Assembly: GCF_003945595.2 (NCBI RefSeq)
Contig: NW_024105098.1
Location: 1,674,001-1,738,000 of the forward strand
DNA from: Pipra filicauda
Taxonomy: Eukaryota; Chordata; Aves; Passeriformes; Pipridae
DNA length: 64,000 nt
Reading direction: 5' to 3'
The position numbers were made by a program, and so were the translations under genes. Of this stretch, positions 41,165-54,000 are shown piece by piece. The notes under the pieces are model-generated. The model did not search any database and was not told where the DNA came from. It saw nothing but the letters and a program-made list of their open reading frames with translations. Position 1 is the stretch's first letter; the number at the start of each line of letters is the position of its first letter.

Positions 41165-44100
41165 CACAGCACGTGCAGCTGCACCCACCTGGCACAGCAT
41201 GGGGTGGGCAAACAGGGAGTGATGCTCAACCAGTGCTAGAATGTACCTCCTGCTCCAGACTCCCAGATCAAACTGCCCAGAACAAACCCATTTGCAGGTC
41301 TACACGGCTGCAATCTCATCTTTCAGTCTGCATCTTCTGCTACTAAAAACATCCTTGAGTAGCTCTAGCTGATTAAAGTCACACCTGATATGCCTTTCCT
41401 ACACCTGAGACCCTTTGAATCCCTATCACCCACGCTCTTTGTACAGTAGGGACCAGCAGTTAGTGCCATTCACAGCCAGACCATGCCTTGAAAACACACC
41501 CAGTCCCACCTTCCCAGAGGCAGCAGTGATCCTTATTTCCTGCACTCATCCATGTGTCCAGGTCCACACTGCTCTAGGAACCTCAGTCCCTTATACCATT
41601 TTTATTAGCATTTTACCCAGCATCCCTGAGGTCAGCTGTTCTTGTACAGAAGTCATGGCATTTGCTGGTAAGTGTCAGTTTTTTCCATTGGCAAGTAAAA
41701 TTTCTACCCAGTCAAATTCCTGGAGGCTGAATTATGTGTGAGTCAAAATGCATATCTCTAGTGTTCTGTATGTGCGTCACATACTGGCTTCAAGGTTGCC
41801 ATCTTTCTGTTTTCTCTACAGACTGCTGCTTTGATCTCCATGAACTACAGGGAAGTGTGTTTGCCTGCAAAGCACATCCAGGTGAGTGGGGATGCTGCAG
41901 CCATGTGATCTCAAGGTGGCATGGGAATATACTTGGGATGGGTTACTCCGGATGCAAGACCTGACACTCACCTGTGATTATCAGAGGTGAACACCTTCTT
42001 CAAAAATTCCCTGCAAACACTCAGACAGGGATAGTTATGGTCCACACCTGCCTGAGTCATTCATTCTCTGTCACTGAATAGCGTGACTGCTACCAGAATA
42101 ATGTAATATGAAATTTGAATGTATCCCTTAAACTCATCCCTAGTTTTTTAATAGGCCTAAAAACTGCAAAAGCCAAGGCTATTTGATATCAGCAAATCGT
42201 TTCTCAATAATTTCTTAGAGTATCAGTTTTGGAATCAGAAGCATTGCCTTCAGAAATACATTCTGTTCTTGAACTCTTCATTGAAGAAAGTAAAAAACCA
42301 GTATGTATTGTTCATAACCATCACAATAAACAAGTGCCCCCTCTGCCTCTCCTAGAAAACATGGAAATCTTTCTCTCATCCATTGCTATATTCAGTTCTG
42401 GTCAAGGATCCTGTTTGTTAGGGACTATTTGGTAGCCTGGCAGCAAGCTGACTGTGTGGGATGGGCACCTTCACTCTTCTGATGAACCCAAGGAGGAGTA
42501 TCTGGCAAAGATAACCACACTGGTTTGACAGGGCTGCTGAACACATAGTTACGTCTTTGGGCAACCCAGCTGAGTGTTGGAGGCTCCTTCTCTGCCAAGT
42601 TTCTTTGTAAAAGCCCAGCAGTGACATCCAGGTGTTCCCGTGTTCACCAGATAAGTGAAAGGGGAAAACAGTCTTCTTCATGCACACATGAGCATCTCTT
42701 TGCCTAATGATCCCCTTGGAGATTTACGTGGTTTCGAGCATGCAGCTCCTGTGAAAACTTTAACTGCTGAGCAGCTCCTGTGAAAAATCTAACTCATTTT
42801 TGAAGAAAACACCAGCAGCAATTTGCTAAGCATTGCAAACTATGTCAGCATTGCAAAGGCCACAGGAGAGACAGGTCTCTGTACCAGTCTGAATCACATG
42901 GACAAAGGGTGGCCACTCAAAGCACACAGGAACTTTGATATAGAGGAGATTGTTACAGGTTCATCTCCTCGAAAGACAAGGTATAAAATAATCTATAGAA
43001 GAGAAAGAAATCAAAAATTAGCAATTGTTAGAGTTTAGGGTTAGGAAGGAATACAGCTGTAATCCTAATTTTGGTCGAGTTAACAGACATCGTCCATCAC
43101 AGTTGCAAGGATCAAGCCTTTGGGGCTTTAGTCTTGGGACACTGAGAGAGGCCCAGGAAAAGAAATAGCCTCTTCTTTCTTTTCAAAATGTCTCCAACAG
43201 CAGCTGGTTTTATTTTGCTGTTCCACAGAAACAAGCTTAGTGAATCTCTATACCTCAGAGTCATTTACAAACCAAACTTAGCACCACAACCAATAAATGG
43301 GTCCTTCATAGAGTTCCAGTAACACTGGAAACAGTCCCAGAGCAACCACCAGTTCCAAACAGTCCAAAAATCTCGGCAGAATTGAAGTCAGGATCCAAAT
43401 TTAGCAGTTGTGAGCTGCATGCTGTGGTTCAGGTTATGAAGGGAGAAAGCAGCTCTGTAGAGCCAGGAAGCTCATGCCCAGTGCATGATTTCAGGTAGTG
43501 ACCCACCCTTTATAAGGATAAATCATGGGGCCCTTCAAAATTTTGGAAAGCAGAGGATTCATAGATGATGTCCCAGCTGTCCCTGATATCCCAGGGTCAG
43601 CTGGAGTGACCCTGGGGGGCAAGCAAGGGAAAGGCTTGTGGCACACATGGGATCATAGAGATGGCAGAAAACCAAGAACAAAAATTGAAATGCTTAACTT
43701 TCTGGAGTATCTTGTGCCTTGGATATACTGTAAATGTAACAAATCAGTGATACGTGTAACTTCTCAAAACAGCATCTAATGACTAATCCACAGCACCCTT
43801 TTATGCCCTTCTCTCAGCCAGCTGTCAATTTTATATTCACATTTCCTGTACAGCATGTCTTTCTACTATTCATGATAGCCCCCATCAGTCACAAAATCAC
43901 GTTATGTACTCAGAAGGAATTTGACAGCTCTAAGAATTCAGCAGACAAAGGAGCAGCGAATGCTTAAGTAATCAGTTCCCATTTTACCCAGTCTTGCAAA
44001 GGCTGAAGGATCAATTGCTGTTTTGCTGTTGGAGTCCTAAAAATGCTTGGGAGTGGTGGCACAGTCCACGTACTGACACACGGAGCAGTGGGACCCTTGT

Positions 44101-44822
44101 GCTGGTCCCCATGTCACTGAGGAGGCACATTGGCACTTGAGGGCAACTCTGGGAAAATTAATCAAGTCTCTGCACTACATAATCTTGTCTCTTCTACCTT
44201 CACTTCTGGACAGTTACATGGTTTTTACTTCACTTATGTGCACAGCAGGAGTGAGCGCTGTTGATAAGTATTAGAAGGTACCCTGTAAAAGGCAATAATT
44301 CTTCAGATAATAGACAGATTAACAGAGCTTTCTCTTCAGCTATTATTTTCTGTTCAGTAACAGTTTCACTCTCACAAACAAGGACATGACCATTCCCTGC
44401 TATCTACTCTAAATCAACTAGTAATCTGCTGCTCACAACTGACAAAAAGGAGTGGTCATCAACTGAGAAAATACTACATTTTTCCAGTAACATCAGTAGC
44501 ACTACCACGTGCCGTGGAAGGACAACCATGAGCACATCAAAGCAATGTTCAGGACATTAGAATAAGGCTTGTGAGATGATGATCTCAGAATGATCTCTGA
44601 AAAAAAGTTCTGGGAAGTCTTCGTTATCCTAAACAGATGATGGACTACAGCCTCTGAACTAATCAGAACTTTGTCCTTTCTTCTCTTGTTTGGTTGTGTT
44701 TTGTTTGTCCATCTCCAGCTCTGATTCGGATACAGCTGATGGAGTTGTGGAGGCTACCTGTCTTCTGCTGCTCTGCTGCTGATCCATCATCTCAGTTGCC
44801 ATAGAGACAAGATCTGGAAGCC

Positions 44823-45090
44823 ATGGATGATCATGGGAGAGAAGCCACCCACAGGCTCTCCGCTGGTGGGCTCTGGCAGGGCCTTTCTCAGCAGGTACTG
44901 AGAGAGTCAGGGTCGGTCTCTGAGGGTGAGGAGGAGTCAGCAGGTGCTGACCCAGTGGCGCACGAGGGGGACTTGCCAACACATTACATTGCCATCCAAA
45001 GAAATTCCAAGTACTACCGATCCATGAGGCTGCCGAACAGAGGGAAAAGAAAGACTTCGAGAGAGGCAGTGCACATGGGGCGTGTCACAG
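44823..45090 (+). CDS. NGEF: NGEF long-isoform first coding exon
   Basis: 89 codons plus 1 nt, ending ACAG|GTGAGT. The ATG sits in a good context (GCCATGG) and is the first methionine after an in-frame TAG at 44802-44804. The encoded N terminus is poorly conserved at first ([12 protein letters not shown]), then acidic (EGEEESAG). It then has a basic block [19 protein letters not shown] that parallels the human long-form segment HIPIKRNSIFNRSIRRK. A long pyrimidine tract ending CCAG at 44718 suggests the exon really begins at 44719 as an internal exon, with the first 104 nt untranslated and a 5' UTR exon further upstream. Assignment rests on partial similarity, phase fit and position. Confidence 0.75.
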
Positions 45091-48000
45091 GTGAGTACCG
45101 ACCCAAACAGCATTATGCTCCCTTTTGCAGTGAGATTGGGAACTCTAGGGGTCAATGGGAATAGAAAAGGGACAGGGAAGGTGGAAAGCAGCTCAGCAGC
45201 CAGCACATTACAGAGCACCCCTGCCCTATGGCACAGGTGGCAGAGGGGTGCTATCCCTCTGTGCTCAGTATGGAAGTGTGACATGGTCGGACGTTTAAAC
45301 ACATGCTGTGGCAGAGAATCTAAACATTTGTGGGGCTCTGCACTGCCACCCCTCTGCTCTCTAAAAGGAAAATAACTTACCCAAGGAAAGACACGAAGCT
45401 GCCAATGAAGTAGGGACTTCTTTAGCACCCAGAAAGGACATATTCCAAAGTAGTGAGAACCATACAAGTAACTGTTTGGCAAGGTGAGCGACATATAGAA
45501 AAAACAGTCAGCAGAGCCAGAGGAAACTGCAATGGGCTCTTATGAGGGGGGAGCAAGGCTTCTCTGAAAGTGCCTTTGCTGCCACCTTGCATTGAAGACA
45601 GCTGTAAGAAACACCTAAGCCCCCTTTGAACTGGGAGGCTGAAATAAGAGGAACACCATCCAGAACATACATGCATTCAACCACGGCTTCAGTAGAAGAG
45701 GAATGAGTTGGCTTTCTCTGAGTATGAGCAGTGCAGAGCATGACTGCAAGGCCAGGCTGTTCACTGAGCTGGAACCTTGTCTGAGCAGCTGTCTGTGAAG
45801 AAGCAAGAGAAAGATAAGAGAAGTGAAGAGAGCCAGGAAAGGAGCTACTGCAGCACACTCAGAAGTACTGGAAACAGGGCTGCAAGAAAAAATTGGATTG
45901 GTTTTAATCTAAGCTCTAAATGAGAGTGAACTGAAGGGAACACAAAAAACGCCCTTTGCTTCATCCCCCAGGTGCTCAGAGAAACTGAACTTTATAATTC
46001 CTTCACAGCAAAGATACCTATCCTATCTTCAGGGTATAATCTGACAGAATCAATGCACTGGAGTCTGAACTTTGGATAGCTGCATGTGTCAAAATGATAC
46101 ACCACTACTGATGTTCAAGCCTGAAAGCTATTGCTTCGTTGTGCAGCAGTAAAGCCACTGCTTCAGCTCCTGAAAGTAGACCAAGTTCTCTAAGAAAACA
46201 AAGAACAAACATCCTCCACCCAAAAAAAAAAGAGGTTTGGGAAATGTCCCCAAGAAAATAGGTGTCTCCTGCCTGCCTTGCCAAGGGAGCCACAGTATTC
46301 CAGCAGTATAAAGGCCCATTCAACCCTGTGGCATGGACAGGAGGAAAGTTCCCTCCCTTTTCCAAGTTTCCAAGCAGACAGCGGCAGAGCACAGAGCTCC
46401 TGTTTAACATTCTGCTACTGTTGCGATGAGGTTTGTGGATAAACTGAGTGTCGCCTGTGCCAGAGCAGAGCTGCTCTCCACCCTGCGGGTGCAGACAGGA
46501 CCCGAGCAGAGCCATCCTGTCCCCGCCTTCCCAAGCGCGGTTGCAGCGGGAGCACAGCACAGGCTCGCCCTCCCCGGCGGCACAGCGTCCCACCGCTGTG
46601 AGGGGCCCTCACCCCTGCGACCTGCGGCTGCCACTGCAGCGGCACCGGCACGGGAGGACGCACCTTCTCCACACACCTGCAGCGTCACGGCATCAGGACA
46701 CCGGCACGGGAGGACATCCCTCATGTCCGGCCAGTGACATTGAGGAAGGACAAGCTAAAAGAAGGGCTTCTCTCTTAGCAGTCATTAGAGCATCCACAGG
46801 GGCCGGCCTGCGCTTCTCTCCCGCCCCCTCCCTGTGTTACTGCTGCTGAAACGGGATCGGTTCCAAACAGGGCTTTTCCTTCCATACCTGCAATTTTTCA
46901 ACAAGACACACTGGGAACGTTTCTTTTCTCCATCTGTACAGCAAGACCTGGGCTAGGAGCAATAGCTCTTCCTCCGGGGTGACTGTAGCAAGTCCATCTC
47001 AGAGCTACAGCTTTCAAATTCAGCTAAGACTGTGTGAACAGCTCTTCTGCCCTCTCCCTCTACTTCACTGATTCCATCCCCTCTCCCTGAAACTGGACAG
47101 CGGGTGCTTCTACACCAGCCTCATTTGTAGCAGGAACTTCTGACAGCATTTGCTGACGTGCATGGAAGCAAGGGATGGGTGAGCTATTTTATCTTGCCTT
47201 CCAAGCCATTTGAACAGCAGCTATCCAAGAATATGAGTCAAGCTCAAATGTTAACCTGTTCTCATTTTGCTTAGGGAATGACTGGAGGGGAGGAGAGGAG
47301 AAGGAAAGAAGAGAGGAAGAGAGGGAAAGATACAGGGGAAAAGACGAAGTAGGATGCAAAATGAGAAAAATAAAGACTCAAGAGATCAGATCACAAAAAC
47401 CAATGTAAAATAATCTAAATTCAGCAGAGGGAAAGGTTTTTATATAGGCACCCTTTGCACCAGCCCAGCTTTCCCTTATAGCCTAGGAGCTGTAAAACAT
47501 GTTTTCCGTTAACTGGAAAAACAGTTGTTGGGTTTTTTTTTAAGCAATCTCCTCGGACAGAAGGATAAAGTGTTTAAACTATTCAAAGTGAATAACTCAA
47601 ACTACTGTTTCATAAGCCCTTGGCACTAGTTTAGCAAGTTTTAAAATTCTGGATGTCACACCTTCCCTCTGAAAATTGATTAAAAGGGTGCATCAGAAAC
47701 CAGCCTCAGTCAGAGCATTGACCTGACTGTGCTGTCACCAGTTTGAAATGCAAACAGAATTATGCCTTAGACCAAAATATTTCTAATAAAAAACAACAAG
47801 GCCATATATCAACAAGCCTCAAACAACAGGAGGTTTCATTTGAAAAGTGAGATGCATCCTCTCCTGCCAAGTACTACAGTAGTAAGCCATGGACTTAATA
47901 CAACTCTGGCTCCCTGTGAAGGGATCAGAGGTTCATCTGAGGGAAATTGGAGAAGCAATTAAAAGTAAAGCTCCTGTTTCACCCAAATCTAACCTTGATT

Positions 48001-51000
48001 TGTCCAGTAAACATCTACTGTATGCCTGAAAGCAGAGCAGTCATGAAGCCTTGACTTGGGAAACCAAATACTGGCATGCACAGGCACACACAGATAAACC
48101 TTTTCTGCTCAGTGGATTGCACTGAAAATCACTCACATTGGGACCAGTTTGCAGTGGTGAGAGTGCTACTCACACACGTAAGAACTGACACCGTATATCC
48201 AACTTCACCTTTTCTCAGTTGCATTTGCAACTGTGACAAAGGCTGTACCATCTTGCGCTGTGCAAGCTGATGACACTTTGATCTTGTTTGAAAATCAAAG
48301 CTAAAATGTAACCACCTTTGTGTCTGTGGTCTTTCTGTTGCCTTTGGTGTAAGCAAACCACTGCCTACAGTAAAAGTAAATTAAAAAAATAACTGTTTTA
48401 ACACCCTCTTGGCTTTCTCTTATGTCACAGGTTCACTCAAAAACAATGAGCCTGTCAAAGAGCCTCTGAATGTTTTATCTCATAAGGGATCACCATCTCC
48501 AGCAAACTCTGATAAGACAACGTTAGATGAACTATGGATCCAAAGGTAAGAAGGGAATTCACTGTGCTTCCACTGAAAATTACAGTCAGAGTGGTGTCAG
48601 AGCTGGAATGCTGTCTGGGGAAGCACAGCTGGACAAACTGTAGCTCTGATCCCTGCCTTCTCACCTTGACTTGTGCTGCTTTCAGTCTTAATGATATATA
48701 TTGCTTAGTATTAGTGTGACAGTATAAAGGGTCATGTCAATATGGGTTTGGAGAAGACAGTGAAGGAAAAAGAGGCAACAAGAAGACAGTAGGGAAGGTG
48801 GGAAAAGGGGAATGTGAAGCAGGATCATCCAGCGGTATAAGTGGGCAGACTGCCTTAAGCAGCTTGTTAAGAGAATAAGGAGAGCCTGTGGGCATTTTCT
48901 TGTGGAACATCCCAACATCAGGGTGATCCCATTCTTGGCCTTCATAGAGAGCTCTCCTGAAGCCTGTTATACAACCCCACATGGAAAACAGGATTTTATA
49001 GCTGAAGAAATAGCTACAAAGATGTTTTCTACAGTATTCTGACCTTCTGTTTGCTGTTTACTTTGAAGAACTGAGAAGCAACTGAGGCTTTCAGTGAGGG
49101 AGCCCTTTCTGGTTTAAATCCCTCAACAACCAATGTCCAGGAAAAGGCCCTGATCCCACAACCTGTAAAGGTACATCCATCCCATAAATCTACCCTCAGC
49201 CCTGCTCTATTGCCACTGCAGCCAGCTAGAGAGAGGAGCATGTACCTAGCCTTACATTTTCATATATGACTGAGGTATTCTCCCAGACTCCCTCTCCAGC
49301 TACTCACCTCTGGTGTGTACAGCTGTGAGATAGTCCCTGCTGGTACTGCAGAAGATCAGGCTGGAAGCACCAAGCCCCTGTCCTCTAAGGGTGTATGCAT
49401 TGTGCCACACCAGCTGTGTTGGTGTCTAGTCCCTTGGCACCTTTCCTTACGGAGAGGACTCCAGTAAAACAATTTTAGCCAAACGTCAAGTTGGATTTAA
49501 ATAAATTAATTGCCTTGGCTAAAACTGATTGCCCTTTGGCCGTAAACTGAGCAGATGAAAATAGACAGCCACAGTCTGCTGTGATGTCAAACCCATCTGT
49601 CTTCCTCTCCTCGCGGCATAATCGTCACAGTCAGTGTCTGACATCCTGACACCGGCGCTTAGGCAGCTCTGAAATGTGCAAATCCTGATTCTCCCTGGAG
49701 CTGGAAACAATGAGCCTGTGCTGGGAGTCAGGTTTATCGAAGATGATGCTGTGCAGAGCTTGACAGGTCAGTACAGGTTCTAAGTCATGTGTCTGCTAAA
49801 AGCAGGCAGCGCTGCTGAGCGGCATCGATGGTCTCTCGAAACTGAGCACAGACGTTTGACAGAGAATGAGACCAGAGTTCCAGCTCAAACTCAGCCCATG
49901 TCCTCTGCCCTTCTCCAAAGATCAACTGTAATTTATAACAGAACCACTAGAAACCTGCACTGGGGAAGCCTGCAGGAGCCTAAGAATGTTACCATTACTT
50001 ACAGTAATTCCTATTATCTCCCTCCTATTGGAAAAAAGGCCATTATGCAGATAAGACATCAAAAATCTTATCACTAGTCTCAAGACATGCATTTAATCTC
50101 TCCCCAGAAGAATAAATCAGAAGAATAAAGCATTCTTCTGAAAGCAGAAGCTGGCAGTTCTGCAGAAGGGACAGTGCAGGCACCTCTGGCCAGCTCTGGA
50201 AAGCTCCATGGAGTTCTGAGGAGTGAATCACCCCGAGGGCAAGCGGGGCAGCAGTGCTGCATCTCTTCAGAGTCAGCAGCATCCCACAGCAACCATCTAA
50301 ATGCTAGGGCTGGGCAGGCACAATCCCTTCTCCTTGCATGAAGATAACCAGCAGGTCTGACACAAATGGGTTCTTCACAGGTAGGGATGTCACTTCACAT
50401 ATAGCCATGCTGCATAATTCAGGGCAGGAGGTAAACACAGCTGGGGAACGTAGTAAACAGCTCAGAAAAAGGAATTGTCACAGACTTTGATTCACATCTA
50501 TGTGTCTTTCAAAGCTCTGAGAGTAGTAGAGTAATTCAGTGATCTCAGAACACTGATGTTTGAAAACAGGATTCCTCAAACACTATTGCTGGTGTTCCAA
50601 AATCTGCCACGCGCCCTCCATAAAATACTTCCTAAGAGCATTTTTATGCTCAAGTGGCTTTTCCCCCCATGATCTTTTTCCTGTGCCACCTCCAACTCCC
50701 TCTAAGCACTCTAGAGTTCTCCACAACACCCCAGGGCTCCCTCTCAGCCTTCCACATTGTACAAAGATCTGAACCCCCACCATGCCGAGCTGCTTCCCGA
50801 CACCAGACCCGCCCTTGAGCATCTCAGTGCTGAGCTCCCAGCACAACCCCTGCTTTCCAGAGCAACCTGAGCCAAGGCCCTGGAAGGAACTGAACTCAGC
50901 AAAAGCTGCTCTTGCCCACAGGGAGCAGTCCTGCCAGCTCCAGACTGAGATCACAGAAAGCCACCACAGAGAAACATCCACCCACAGTGTCCATCCACAA

Positions 51001-54000
51001 TTGCCAGCTGAAAGCAGCTCCCACAGAGACCAGAAAATTAGTCATTGCAGACCCTAGAAAGGAGACTCACTAATCAGTGTCTGCCTTATATTGTCAGCTA
51101 ATAGGATGTTCACTTTTCTTCCTTTCTAGTACAATACAGATATTTTAGCAGCATGACTGCATTATTTACCTACCATTTCCCACCGAGCCAGATTCCAAAA
51201 ATGATATGTTTTTATTATGGGCCACGAGATACATTGGAAGAGAAATTCAGTGTGAAATTTCACTTTGCAAAGCTCATGGTGAGATCACGGGTCTCCCAGT
51301 GCAGAGCAAACTGTTTCTTTATGCTGCTTATGAAACGTCCCATTCAGAGAAACAAGGGTCATCTAAAAATCACTTGATTATGTTTGATATGAGCTCAAAG
51401 AATGGAAGTACTACAACAGTGAATACAACTAGTCACCTTCAGCAGCAAGAGGGAACCCAACTTGTTTGAATTCATGCAAACACGTATTAGAGAGGAACAG
51501 TACACATGTGAGATGGCATAGCACTCTGAAAGGTGCTCGTGTGAGTGTGGCTTACCATCCCTTAGCCCAGCACTCTTGGTCCTGGGCAGCAGAGGGCACT
51601 GCTTTTATAGCCTGATTTAACCAGAAAAGTAGGGAAAACCTTTGGAGAGACCGGGAGCCGGATTGCAAAAGGCCTTAGAAACTTGTGCAGTTTCCTTCTG
51701 CTTATGAAATACATTTCTTGTAGTCAGTTCTTCTCTGTGCTGCCAATGGTGCTTCAATATGCAAGTGGTGAAGTCAGCAATAGCTGGTGCAAACACCTGT
51801 TGAGCAAATCTTTACATTTCATCGCTCTGCAACGTTTTGCTCTTTTAGAGGTGAATGAATAGAGACAGATTTTTTTTTTTCTATCCCTTTCTGTACAATC
51901 TGCATCTTAAACAGTCTAAGGGCAACTGTATTTGCAGGGAGAAGTATTTTAAAAACTAGTAAATTTCCAGTAAAAATAGCCTCTGTAGGTATTAAAATGT
52001 CATTACTGTCAACATCTCATATTTCGCAGGATCACACAGAATAGCAAGTAATAACATACACAGTTCTAATGAAGCATCCTTCCAGCATGCAGCCAAAGGA
52101 GATCCCAATCCCAGTCTGCCCCCCTATTCCACACAGTCCCTGCCTGCCAGGTTCTTGAGCTAGTCATGTTTTCATTACTGTGCAAGGTCCAGGCTTTGCC
52201 CTCCATGTCTCCCAATCTGATCTGCTTCAGCTGGACTCCTCAGCTCCTCAATCAATCTCTTTGTTTCACTCCTTTTCTATCAGCTTCAACTTGTAATTCC
52301 CCACACAATCTCCTCAGCCTGCTATTTCTCGGGCGCATTAGTCCTCTCTCTTCCCTCCTGCAGCTCATATCTCAGTGTCTTGTTGTTCTCCAGGCTCTTC
52401 ACCCTTTGGCTGCTCATACAATCTTATTATCCCACCCCTCCTCCTAGCTCCAGTGCCAAATTTTACAGCCTTTTCCAACTCACCATTTCCTGAAGCCTCC
52501 AGCTGGGCGTGAGTTCCTCTCTTCACAGCAGTCTCCTGGTCCAGAAGTAGACCTCTTCCTCCCCATGCTTGAGTCTTGCCCCTTCTGTTTTTCAGTCAGG
52601 TAGTTTTCTCATCATGCTGACTGGATCCAGCACAAGGATCACTGAGGATACCGCAGAAAGGTCTTTATTTGTGTGTTTATATATTTATTTGTAAATATTT
52701 ATTTATACCTAAAGAGGCCTTCATTCACAGAGCCTAGAACTGGACCAGGCAGCTTTTACAGCTCCAGTATCAGAAATGATTGTCTCAGCCCACAGCAGAG
52801 GATGTGTTCTCTCCATGGGCAGCAGCCCAGGGATTTTAGGTGCTACAATCTAAGTCTGAAGCTTGTGTGTATTGCAGAGAGTGGAAAAGGGTCTAAATGC
52901 TATGGATTTTCTTAAGTCTGGCAAAAAACACAATCCTGGAAAGCCCCAAAATCTCAACTTGCATATCAACAGAAACCAAAGCTTTTGGAAGGACAGAACA
53001 ACAGGTTTTCTGTTTTCCTTTAGTAGGGATCCAATAATATTTTCCTAAGTCTAATAAATTGTTAACTGCTTTTAATATATAAAAAAACTAACTTGTCTAT
53101 GGCAAATGGTCAGTAAGTAAAAACATAACCTTGATGATTATGAGCACCAAAAGGTTAGAAGCACCTAAAGGTAAGGATCTTATAAATGAAATTTCTGAAC
53201 ATTTTTAGTTATTGGCAAGCCCCAACAGATATAACTGAAGTATTTTGATGAGAGCTTAAGGAGGTTCAGGAGAACAGATATGCTCTTATCCTTTAGGATC
53301 TAAAAATACTAGGGATGAGGAGTTCTGCTTATCTACCATTAAAAAGTCATAATCAGGAACAAAAACTGCACAGACACACCCATTGCCAAAATCACTGCTG
53401 AAAACCACACATGAACAGAGGGAATCTGAATGAACCTGAGGTATGAAAATATCCTTGACTAGGTATAACATTATTCAAATCTATTATTAACTTCACACTT
53501 CTCCATAAATTTGGTTAGTTCAGATTAAAACAGTGCTTCTTACCTCATCTTGTGGCCTTTCTTGGTGTGAAACTCCCACTGACTAGAAGGGTTTGGGGAA
53601 TTTTTCATGAATACGATTTGCTGGACTGCCTCTTCTCTTTTTAGTTTCTAGAAGAGAAGGTCTAATTTCTAAAAATTGCTGTAAGAGAACATTTTAAAAA
53701 TGCATTTCAATTTAATTTGAAAACAAGCTTTATTCTAAGGATTGCTTTTGAGTTGAAATGCACATAATAAATCTTAATTCAAATGATTACTCATTTTTCA
53801 AAATTACTAGTGCTGGAAAATACAAACCAAGATTGGAAATTCATCCCCTAAGCATAACTTAAATGAGATAATGGTAATAAACTAATTATAAACTCACACC
53901 AATTATCACATTTTAACACAACCATGGACCAGGTCAGCCAACGTTTAGAATCTTTTCCAACAGCAGCACAGTGAAGCTGGGAACAGTCTGCAAGCACACG

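Larger units (their letters stand above)
23608..44718. other. Long intergenic region between NEU2 and NGEF
   Basis: About 21 kb between the divergent genes NEU2 (minus) and NGEF (plus). No exon could be recognised by motif, and the frames present (up to 166-177 codons near 40.4-41.2 kb) fall in low-complexity or tandem-repeat sequence. It contains A-rich and purine-rich runs (24.46-24.60 kb), an alternating purine-pyrimidine microsatellite (25.98-26.02 kb), a TTTG microsatellite (28.67 kb) and the 18-bp minisatellite (40.93 kb). Untranslated 5' exons of NGEF probably lie somewhere here but cannot be placed. Confidence 0.6.
45091..48430 (+). other. NGEF intron after long-isoform exon 1
   Basis: 3.3 kb with GTGAGT donor and TTATGTCACAG acceptor. 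It contains a GC-rich, CpG-containing patch at about 46.44-46.85 kb and a 47-nt polypurine tract at 47284-47330. No exon is recognised inside. Confidence 0.75.

Noticed and set aside
40667..41239. Overlapping cysteine-rich frames of 121-177 codons on both strands
   Set aside because: They are translations of the 18-bp minisatellite, whose unit length is a multiple of three; no splice or start support.
42742..42794. Two-copy tandem duplication of a ~29-bp unit (GCAGCTCCTGTGAAAA...)
   Set aside because: Only two imperfect copies; a minor local duplication with no further context.
44795..44808. X-box-like GTTGCCATAGAGAC just before the long-isoform NGEF ATG
   Set aside because: The second half-site matches only four of six positions, and the site probably lies inside an internal exon rather than a promoter.
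44937..45494. 185-codon minus-strand frame overlapping the long NGEF exon
   Set aside because: Antisense to the NGEF exon in its first part and ordinary intron in the rest; no recognisable motif.
46105..46593. 162-codon minus-strand frame ending in the CpG-rich intron patch
   Set aside because: Partly composed of GC-rich patch sequence; no domain and no supported start or splice sites.
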